Source of the DNA: Parcubacteria group bacterium SW_6_46_9
GTDB taxonomy: Bacteria > Patescibacteriota > Minisyncoccia > Phycocordibacterales > SW-6-46-9
Direction of reading: 5' to 3'
DNA length: 9,310 bases
Assembly: GCA_003022255.1 (NCBI GenBank)
Contig: PXPA01000012.1
Span: 1,089 to 10,398 of the forward strand
Shown: in pieces, positions 4,662 to 9,310 of the stretch
Position numbering within the stretch: the first letter of the stretch is position 1
How the letters are laid out: every line of letters starts with the position of its first letter
Position numbers and translations under genes: made by a program
Notes under the pieces: generated by a model
Databases searched by the model: none
Told to the model about the DNA's origin: nothing
Seen by the model: only the letters and a program-made list of their open reading frames with translations

Positions 4662-5336
4662 ATGACACACACAGTACATCCTTACGCACACCGAATCGGC
4701 ACGCTTCGCGGCTGGAAGTCTCGGTGGTTTGCCGAAGGTGATCAGTATCAAGAATATTTTAAGGCTGATACCCTGATTCGGCAGTACGTTAATGACAAAA
4801 CCCGTACCCATCACGTCTCATCTATTGAGATGGAGCGGTCCGAGGGTCAGTTGCAGGTTATTATTAAGACATCCCGACCTGGTCTTGTTATCGGTCGGGA
4901 CGGACAGCATGCCCAAAAGCTGCGGGATGGTATCGCTGAGCTGATTGATGATAATGACTTGGATGAACCGGATAATATCGCTATAGATGTCCGTGAGGTT
5001 CGCTCGCCGGAGTCTGACGCTAGTATTCTTGCCCAGATGGTCCGCTCCGGCCTTGAGCGACGCTTTCCCTACCGGCGGACACTGAAACAAACGATGGACA
5101 AAGCAATTGCTAACCGTGATGTTGAGGGGGTGCGGATTGCGATTTCCGGCCGCCTTGGTGGTGCGGAAATGTCACGTGAAGAAGAAGTTAAAGAGGGGCC
5201 AATTCCGTTGCAGACGTTTCGGGCTGATGTTGATTTTGCCCGGGAGATGGCACGCTTACCCTACGGTGCGATTGGCGTTAAGGTCTGGGTGTACCGTGGT
5301 GATGTCTTTGCTGAAGAGGATAAAATGACTACGTAA
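4662..5336 (+). CDS. rpsC: 30S ribosomal protein S3 (uS3)
   Basis: S3 lies at the mRNA entry channel and contributes to mRNA unwinding with S4 and S5. I chose the ATG at 4662, giving 224 aa beginning MTHTVHPYAHRIG, which corresponds to the usual VNPIGFRLG start. An in-frame ATG at 4623 would add 13 hydrophobic residues lying within the A/T-rich repeat. The KH domain follows, with the RNA-binding loop GRDG at residues 78-81 (PGLVIGRDGQ). The C-terminal domain has the RRTLKQTMDKAI segment, GVRIAISGRLGGAEMSREE, the conserved YGAIGVKVWVYRGDV and a short end. No Shine-Dalgarno site is present. rplP starts 2 bases after the stop. Confidence 0.96.
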   Translation: MTHTVHPYAHRIGTLRGWKSRWFAEGDQYQEYFKADTLIRQYVNDKTRTHHVSSIEMERSEGQLQVIIKTSRPGLVIGRDGQHAQKLRDGIAELIDDNDLDEPDNIAIDVREVRSPESDASILAQMVRSGLERRFPYRRTLKQTMDKAIANRDVEGVRIAISGRLGGAEMSREEEVKEGPIPLQTFRADVDFAREMARLPYGAIGVKVWVYRGDVFAEEDKMTT

Positions 5337-5338
5337 TT

Positions 5339-5767
5339 ATGCTTTTTCCCAAGAAAGTAAAACACAGGCGGTGGCAGAAAATGCGAAAAGATCCGGACAA
5401 AGCCGGTAATGCGACCCGGGGAACCCGTCTGGCGTTTGGTGCCTATGGCATTAAGACGCTTGATTATGACCGAATTAACGCCAACCAAATTGAGGCATCA
5501 CGCCGGGCGGCAAAACGTGAAGCCGGCAAGGCAAGTAAAATGTGGGTTCGTGTCTTCCCGGATCGGCCGTATACGGCAAAGCCGCCGGAAGTACCGATGG
5601 GTTCGGGCAAGGGTGATCTAGACGGGTATGAGGTCGAGGTCAAGCCCGGCCGGATGCTTTTTGAGCTTGATGGGGTTGAAGAAAATGTAGCCCGGGAAGC
5701 GTTTCGGAAAGGATCGGCGAAGTTGCCGGTGAAAACAAAATTTGTGGCCCGTAATCAGTTTGGATGA
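5339..5767 (+). CDS. rplP: 50S ribosomal protein L16 (uL16)
   Basis: L16 binds near the A-site tRNA elbow and helps organise the peptidyl-transferase centre. The 142-aa product starts MLFPKKVKHRR, matching the typical MLxPKRxKxRK. It contains RGTRLAFGAYGIK, IEASRRAAKR, MWVRVFPDRPYTAKPPEVPMGSGKG (68-92), VKPGRMLFELDGV and KLPVKTKFV. In the usual EVRMGKGKG loop, the arginine that is hydroxylated in E. coli is replaced by Pro86 (EVPMGSGKG). The start lies 2 bases after rpsC, and the stop TGA overlaps the rpmC start as ATGA, pointing to translational coupling. Confidence 0.97.
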   Translation: MLFPKKVKHRRWQKMRKDPDKAGNATRGTRLAFGAYGIKTLDYDRINANQIEASRRAAKREAGKASKMWVRVFPDRPYTAKPPEVPMGSGKGDLDGYEVEVKPGRMLFELDGVEENVAREAFRKGSAKLPVKTKFVARNQFG

Positions 5768-5964
5768 GCAAATTTGTGGACAAATCAGACGGTGAGCTTA
5801 CCGAACTACTGGCAGAAAAGCGAGAGAAGCTGCGAGAAATCCGTTTTAATATTACCGGCGCCAGTGACACATCGCCACACGAAAAAAAGCAAGTAAAAAA
5901 AGACGTTGCGCGTATTCTCACCGAGCTTCGTGAGCGTCAACTAACCCATATTTATGACCACTGA
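5764..5964 (+). CDS. rpmC: 50S ribosomal protein L29 (uL29)
   Basis: L29 sits next to L23 at the tunnel exit. The 66-aa product has the expected two-helix hairpin: DGELTELLAEKREKLREIRFNITG and then VKKDVARILTELRERQ, with lengths and spacing typical of the family. The ATG overlaps the rplP stop (ATGA), and the 3' end overlaps rpsQ by 11 bases, so it is probably translated by coupling. Confidence 0.95.
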   Translation: MSKFVDKSDGELTELLAEKREKLREIRFNITGASDTSPHEKKQVKKDVARILTELRERQLTHIYDH

Positions 5965-6211
5965 ATCACAACAAATCAACAATAAGGAAATGACGGGAAC
6001 GGTTGTCTCAAGCGATATGGACAAAACTGTTCGGGTTGCTGTTGATCGGTTCGAAAAGCATCCGAAGTATTTGAAATACGTGCGCAAGCAGAATCAGTTC
6101 CTTGCTCACGATGAAGATGAGCAGGCCGAGGTTGGGGATACGGTAACAATCCAGGAGACGAAGCCAATTTCCAAGCACAAAACGTTTCGGGTTATTTCCG
6201 TAGACAACTAA
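5954..6211 (+). CDS. rpsQ: 30S ribosomal protein S17 (uS17)
   Basis: S17 is an OB-fold protein that binds 16S rRNA helix 11 early in assembly. The 85-aa product contains TGTVVSSDMDKTVRVAVDR, HPKYLKYVRKQNQFLAHDEDEQAEVGDTVTIQETKPISKHKTFRV, all typical of S17. The core starts at about residue 13, and the first dozen residues (TTESQQINNK) are polar and extra. The start overlaps the end of rpmC by 11 bases; rplN follows after 3 bases. Confidence 0.96.
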   Translation: MTTESQQINNKEMTGTVVSSDMDKTVRVAVDRFEKHPKYLKYVRKQNQFLAHDEDEQAEVGDTVTIQETKPISKHKTFRVISVDN

Positions 6212-6214
6212 GCC

Positions 6215-6586
6215 ATGGTTCAACCACGTACACTTGTTAAAATTTGTGATAACTCCGGCGGTAATGTCGGGCGGGTGTTTAAGGTGCTTGGCAGCTCCAA
6301 AAAGCGGTACGCCGAAATCGGTGATATTGTTGCCGTGTCCGTTCAGTCCGCTGAGCCGCGCAAAGACGTAAAGAAGAATGATGTTGTGCACGGAATTTTA
6401 GTTCGACAGCGCAAGCCGTGGCGTCGTGAGGACGGTTCGTATGTTCGTTTTGATGACAATGCGGTGGTGCTGGTTAACCAGAACACCGGCGAGGTTCCGG
6501 CAAATCGTTTGTTCGGGCCGATACCACGAGAGTTGGGAGACAGCGAATTTCCCCAAATTACCTCACTGGCTAACGAAACCGTATAA
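6215..6586 (+). CDS. rplN: 50S ribosomal protein L14 (uL14)
   Basis: L14 forms an intersubunit bridge with 16S helix 14 and is the binding site of RsfS. The 123-aa product has MVQPRTLVKICDNSGG (usual DNSGA), GDIVAVSVQSAEPRKDVKKNDVVHGILVRQRK, YVRFDDNAVVLVN, RLFGPIPRELGD and ITSLANETV at the end. The length is normal. The start is 3 bases after rpsQ with no Shine-Dalgarno site. A remnant-like copy of the rplX start follows the stop by 2 bases. Confidence 0.97.
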   Translation: MVQPRTLVKICDNSGGNVGRVFKVLGSSKKRYAEIGDIVAVSVQSAEPRKDVKKNDVVHGILVRQRKPWRREDGSYVRFDDNAVVLVNQNTGEVPANRLFGPIPRELGDSEFPQITSLANETV

Positions 6587-6588
6587 TC

Positions 6589-6657
6589 ATGCACGTAAGC
6601 TCAGGCGACCCCGTAAACTCGCTTCGCTCGCACGGGGCACGCAAAGTAAAAATATGA
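6589..6657 (+). pseudogene. Duplicated rplX 5' end / 22-codon upstream ORF
   Basis: ATGCACGTAAGCTCAGGCGA at 6589 closely matches the rplX start ATGCATGTAACGTCAGGAGA at 6698 (16 of 20 bases). Both begin as peptides MHVSSGDPV and MHVTSGDKV. The 6589 frame runs 22 codons to TGA at 6655. It contains a hairpin, CCCCGT (6609-6614) with ACGGGG (6632-6637), around the word CTCGCTTCGCTCGC. It may be the original gene start separated by an insertion, a short tandem duplication, or a leader peptide; translation is unproven. Confidence 0.5.
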
Positions 6658-6697
6658 TTAATGCACGTGTAAAAACCATATGTAATCAACACAAATT

Positions 6698-6913
6698 ATG
6701 CATGTAACGTCAGGAGACAAAGTAGAAATAATTGCTGGCAACGATAAGGGGCGGACTGGTACCGTTGAGGAGGTTCTTCCGAAAGAAAACCGCGTTGTTG
6801 TTGAAGGGGTCAATGTGCGGAAAAAGCATACGCCCCGCACCAGTGACGGTGGCGGCATTGTTGAGCAACCGATGCCGATTGCTGCTTCTAATGTGCAACC
6901 AATTAACGAGTAA
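6698..6913 (+). CDS. rplX: 50S ribosomal protein L24 (uL24), short form
   Basis: L24 is an assembly initiator that binds the 5' end of 23S rRNA near the tunnel exit. The 71-aa product begins MHVTSGDKVEIIAGNDKGRTGTVEEVLPKENRVVVEGVNVRKKHT, a complete KOW domain, followed by GGGIVEQPMPIAASNV. It then stops after PINE, whereas typical bacterial L24 runs to about 100 residues with a further C-terminal segment. The C-terminal third is therefore missing. The stop TAA is followed 4 bases later by the rplE start, so no spare coding sequence remains downstream. No Shine-Dalgarno site is visible. Confidence 0.93.
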   Translation: MHVTSGDKVEIIAGNDKGRTGTVEEVLPKENRVVVEGVNVRKKHTPRTSDGGGIVEQPMPIAASNVQPINE

Positions 6914-6917
6914 ATGT

Positions 6918-7481
6918 ATGACCGATACTATTGAACAAAAACAAGAAGATGTATTTAATGCGTTAGCTGAACCGCTGGATTATGCCAGCGAGCAGGCGGT
7001 ACCGGAATTAAAAAAGATTGTTGTGACCTCCGGAATTGGTTCAACAACCGATCCGGACAAAATCGAGATTGTTCAGGACCGACTAGCAAAAATTTGTGCC
7101 CAAAAGCCGGTACCAACTAAAGCTAAGCAGTCTATTTCCAGCTTTAATATTCGTACTGGTGATGTCGTCGGTTACAAGGTCACACTGCGTGGTGAGCGCA
7201 TGCGGGCATTTTTGAACAAATTAATTCATGTGGTGCTCCCGCGAACAAAAGACTTCCGCGGACTTAACCCCGAAAGCGTTGATGAGATGGGCAATATCAC
7301 CATCGGTATTGACGAGCACACCGCTTTTCCGGAAACGTCTGATGAGGACTTAGAAAATGTGTTCGGGCTCGGGATAACTGTCGTGACAACAGCAGAAAAC
7401 CAGAAGGAAGCATATCAGTACCTCGATCATCTCGGCCTGCCGTTTGCGGACGAAGAAGCCGAAGAAGACAGTGGTCAGTAG
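6918..7481 (+). CDS. rplE: 50S ribosomal protein L5 (uL5)
   Basis: L5 forms the 5S RNP with L18 and 5S rRNA and contacts the P-site tRNA. The frame is open from 6732 because it runs through rplX, but the ATG at 6918 gives a 187-aa product of normal size. Hallmarks are KKIVVTSGIGS (replacing the usual NMGVG), AQKPVPTKAKQSISSFNIRTGDVVGYKVTLRG, MRAFLNKLIHVVLPRTKDFRGL, GNITIGIDEHTAFPE, FGLGITVVTTA and LGLPF. The last dozen residues (ADEEAEEDSGQ) form an acidic tail. The start lies 4 bases after rplX. A promoter for rpsN begins shortly after the stop. Confidence 0.96.
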   Translation: MTDTIEQKQEDVFNALAEPLDYASEQAVPELKKIVVTSGIGSTTDPDKIEIVQDRLAKICAQKPVPTKAKQSISSFNIRTGDVVGYKVTLRGERMRAFLNKLIHVVLPRTKDFRGLNPESVDEMGNITIGIDEHTAFPETSDEDLENVFGLGITVVTTAENQKEAYQYLDHLGLPFADEEAEEDSGQ

Positions 7482-7494
7482 CAGCTGGGTGTCG

Positions 7495-7523
7495 TTGACA
7501 TGAGCACTGTAAACTGTTACCAT
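7495..7523 (+). promoter_or_regulatory. Internal promoter upstream of rpsN
   Basis: TTGACA (7495-7500) and TACCAT (7518-7523) are 17 bases apart, with the same hexamers as the site before rpsS. It lies in an unusually wide 86-base gap between rplE and rpsN. The leader then holds the direct repeat ATTACGGCG/ATTACGG, a run of seven T, and a weak TTACG/CGTAA stem (7535-7539, 7555-7559). Confidence 0.6.
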
Positions 7524-7567
7524 CATTACGGCGATTACGGAGTTTTTTTAATTTCGTAAGTTTTTCT

Positions 7568-7837
7568 ATGGCCAAAACATCAGTTATTGCACGACAAAAG
7601 AAACGCGAAAAAATGGTTGCAAAGTACCGAAAGAAACGAGAACGCTTGAAGGCGGAGGGTAAGTGGGAGGAGTTGCAAAAGCTTCCGAAAAACTCCTCGC
7701 CAACGCGGCTGAATAATCGCTGCTTTATTTCTGGTCGTTCAAAAGGCTACATGCGTGATTTTGGCATTAGTCGTCATGAATTCCGGAAGCTTGCTAATGA
7801 GGGCAAAATTCCGGGGGTTCGCAAGTCATCATGGTAG
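7568..7837 (+). CDS. rpsN: 30S ribosomal protein S14 (uS14), zinc-free type
   Basis: S14 is in the head of the small subunit near S3 and S19. The 89-aa product is the long form, with MAKTSVIARQKKREKMVAKY at the N-terminus and LPKNSSPTRLNNRCFISGRSKGYMRDFGISRHEFRKLANEGKIPGVRKSSW at the C-terminus. Only one cysteine is present, so the CxxC pairs of the short zinc-binding form are absent. The start follows TTTCGTAAGTTTTTCT with no Shine-Dalgarno site. The last 7 bases overlap the rpsH start. Confidence 0.97.
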   Translation: MAKTSVIARQKKREKMVAKYRKKRERLKAEGKWEELQKLPKNSSPTRLNNRCFISGRSKGYMRDFGISRHEFRKLANEGKIPGVRKSSW

Positions 7838-8220
7838 AAGATCCTGTTGGTGACATGCTGGCTCGTATTGAAAACGGAGCTGCGGCAAAAAAGTTGTCAG
7901 TCACCGTGCCCTTCTCTAATTTGCGAGCTAACATAGCTGATGTGCTGAAAGATTTAGGGTTTATCGCTGATTTTGATGTTGATGAGGACGAGCACGAGAT
8001 TACCATCAAGCCGGCCTATACCGATGACGGCGAAAGCAAGATCCGCCACACCCGGCGTATCTCTCGGCCGGCTCGTCGCCGGTACGTTAGCCACGACGAG
8101 ATACCTGATGTTCGCGGTGATTACGGAGCAGTTATTCTGTCAACCCCGGAAGGAGTCCTAACCGGCGAGAAGTCTCGCCAGCAGCACGTTGGTGGCGAAC
8201 TGCTCTTTGAAATCTGGTAG
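7831..8220 (+). CDS. rpsH: 30S ribosomal protein S8 (uS8)
   Basis: S8 binds the 16S central domain and in several bacteria represses the spc operon. The 129-aa product shows MVEDPVGDMLARIENG, VPFSNLRANIADVLKDLGFI, ISRPARRRYV, ILSTPEGVLTGEKSRQQHVGGELLFEIW. The usual Cys in the final GGEVLCxVW is replaced by Phe. The start overlaps rpsN by 7 bases, implying coupling. It is followed by a 221-base gap full of hairpins, where rplF would normally begin within a few bases. Confidence 0.96.
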   Translation: MVEDPVGDMLARIENGAAAKKLSVTVPFSNLRANIADVLKDLGFIADFDVDEDEHEITIKPAYTDDGESKIRHTRRISRPARRRYVSHDEIPDVRGDYGAVILSTPEGVLTGEKSRQQHVGGELLFEIW

Positions 8221-8241
8221 AAGACGCAATCTGTTTATTAT

Positions 8242-8409
8242 TCTGGATTTACGTTTTGTGAGTCCAGAGCCAGTGAACAGAAAGAAGTTGCCCAGCTGTA
8301 AAATGTTAATTTTTACAGCTGGGCTGAGGTTTGCGAAACCTTACCCCCCACCACTTTTGTTACTTAAGCAGGGTGATATTGATAGTTTAGGAAACAAAAG
8401 TGGTGGGGG
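8242..8409 (+). other. Four-hairpin structured region between rpsH and rplF
   Basis: Four stems follow one another: TCTGGA/TCCAGA (8242-8247, 8263-8268); GCCCAGCTGTAAAA (8290-8303) with its perfect 14-bp partner (8311-8324); AGGTTT/AAACCT (8327-8332, 8336-8341); and CCCCCACCACTTTTGTT (8345-8361) with its perfect 17-bp partner (8393-8409) over a 31-base loop. None is followed by a T-run on either strand. I see no match to the A/B/C family. Possible roles are an mRNA processing or stability structure, a ribosomal-protein-binding leader for rplF, or small non-autonomous insertions. Confidence 0.6.
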
Positions 8410-8441
8410 AGTGCTCGAAAATAGTATTAATATTTTCTCGC

Positions 8442-8975
8442 ATGAGCCGTATTGGTAATCGACCAATTGATATCCCTGATTCAGTAACCGTCACCAAGGA
8501 CGGTGACGATATTGCTGTCTCTGCTGGCGGAACCACACTTTCCTATCAAGTTCCAGAAGGTGTTACCGTAGACATTACCGATAGCCAGATTACCGTCAAG
8601 CCGACTGGAGACAGCCGGCACGCCAAAGCGATGTGGGGCACGGCTGCCTCCAAGCTTGATAATATGATTGTCGGGGTCACCGAAGGGTACGAAAAGAAGC
8701 TAACGTACTCTGGTATTGGGTATGATGCTAGTACGTCTGGCGGCAGTCTTCAGTTGGAGATGGGATACTCGCATGATGTTAGTTTAGCAATTCCGGACGG
8801 AGTTACCGTCAAGACGGAAGGCAATAGTATTACGGTTAAAGGGGTAGACAAAGAGACGGTCGGTCAGTTTGCTGCCTCGATTCGGTCGGTGCGTGAGCCG
8901 GAGCCGTACAAAGGATCAGGTATTCAGTATGCCGAGGAGACGATTCGGCGCAAAGAAGGTAAAACAGCTGTATAA
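8442..8975 (+). CDS. rplF: 50S ribosomal protein L6 (uL6)
   Basis: L6 binds the 23S sarcin-ricin region near the factor-binding site. I chose the ATG at 8442, giving the canonical start MSRIGNRPIDIPDSVTV and 177 aa. An in-frame ATG at 8400 falls inside the preceding 17-bp stem. Two repeated L6 domains are visible, with WGTAASKLDNMIVGVTEGYEKKLTYSGIGYDA in the middle, LEMGYSHDV, and the C-terminal VGQFAASIRSVREPEPYKGSGIQYAEE. The usual YKGKG reads YKGSG. rplR follows after 2 bases. No Shine-Dalgarno site is seen. Confidence 0.96.
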   Translation: MSRIGNRPIDIPDSVTVTKDGDDIAVSAGGTTLSYQVPEGVTVDITDSQITVKPTGDSRHAKAMWGTAASKLDNMIVGVTEGYEKKLTYSGIGYDASTSGGSLQLEMGYSHDVSLAIPDGVTVKTEGNSITVKGVDKETVGQFAASIRSVREPEPYKGSGIQYAEETIRRKEGKTAV

Positions 8976-8977
8976 TT

Positions 8978-9310
8978 ATGGCTAATACCGGAAACAACAC
9001 ATCAAACCGCTCGCAACGACACCGACGGCTTCGAGCTACCGTTTCCGGCACAGCAGATCGACCGCGCTTGTCCGTGTATCGTTCAAACCGTCACATGTAC
9101 GCACAAATTATTGACGATCAAGCGGGAGAGACATTAGCTGCCGCCTCCTCATTAGCCTTAGGTCTTGATGATAAATCCCAGACCAAACAAGCTGAGGCGG
9201 TTGGAGAAGCCGTTGCTGAGCGAGCACAAGATGAAGGAGTTGATAACGTTGTTTTTGATCGGGGCGGATACGATTACGGCGGTCGGGTAAAGGTTCTGGC
9301 GGAAGCGGCT
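8978..9310 (+). CDS. rplR: 50S ribosomal protein L18 (uL18), 5' part
   Basis: L18 carries 5S rRNA into the large subunit with L5. The frame runs from ATG at 8978 to the window end (111 codons), so only the last few residues are missing. It starts MANTGNNTSNRSQRHRRLRATVSGTADRPRLSVYRSNRHMYAQIIDD, then ETLAAASSL, AEAVGEAVAERA and VVFDRGGYDYGGRVKVLAEAA. The usual YHGRV reads YGGRV. No Shine-Dalgarno site precedes it. The start 2 bases after rplF fits the spc order, and rpsE would be expected next. Confidence 0.95.
   Translation, partial: MANTGNNTSNRSQRHRRLRATVSGTADRPRLSVYRSNRHMYAQIIDDQAGETLAAASSLALGLDDKSQTKQAEAVGEAVAERAQDEGVDNVVFDRGGYDYGGRVKVLAEAA

Noticed and set aside
1..9310. CRISPR array, tRNA or rRNA genes, transposase genes
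   Set aside because: No regularly spaced repeats, no tRNA TPsiC-arm signature (GGTTCRAAYCC) in the gaps, no conserved rRNA stretches and no transposase motifs were seen in any frame.

Overview
The window is a stretch of the bacterial S10-spc ribosomal-protein supercluster on the + strand. The order is rplD (3' part), rplW, rplB, a 2.16 kb interruption, then rpsS, rplV, rpsC, rplP, rpmC, rpsQ, rplN, rplX, rplE, rpsN, rpsH, rplF and rplR (5' part). Order and protein families are clearly bacterial. None of the complete ribosomal genes has a recognisable Shine-Dalgarno sequence; starts are preceded by A/T- or pyrimidine-rich bases. TGA is an ordinary stop (rplP, rpmC), which argues against genetic code 25. 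Diverged proteins with extra acidic or glutamine-rich tails, a short L24 and missing SD sites suggest an uncultured lineage such as a Candidate Phyla Radiation (Patescibacteria) member, but this is inference and other SD-poor lineages are possible.

The most interesting region is 1670-3831, between rplB and rpsS, genes that are normally almost contiguous. It holds a strong rho-independent terminator (1960-2000), a divergent pair of non-ribosomal genes (an orphan 134-aa protein on the minus strand and a 223-aa solo B3/B4-domain protein on the plus strand), and three copies of one roughly 200-nt structured element. Copy A (1670-1872) is on the minus strand; copies C (3398-3523, degraded) and B (3554-3752) are on the plus strand. 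A and B share short junction motifs, but their helix arms differ in sequence and are each internally complementary. That is the pattern of a conserved RNA fold. A and B lie as inverted copies around the two genes, and A begins at the base after the rplB stop codon. A TTGACA/TACCAT promoter just after copy B probably restarts transcription for rpsS onward.

Downstream, the genes are tightly packed and partly overlapping (rplP/rpmC, rpmC/rpsQ, rpsN/rpsH). Four gaps are larger. The rpsS-rplV gap has a 9-bp hairpin. The rplV-rpsC gap has an A/T-rich repeat-like hairpin. The rplN-rplX gap carries a partial duplication of the rplX start. The rplE-rpsN gap has a second TTGACA/TACCAT promoter. The rpsH-rplF gap (221 bp) contains four successive hairpins, including perfect 14-bp and 17-bp stems. 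The ribosomal proteins together build the peptidyl-transferase, exit-tunnel, 5S-RNP and decoding neighbourhoods of the ribosome. The B3/B4 protein may also act on tRNA, which is inference from its fold family.
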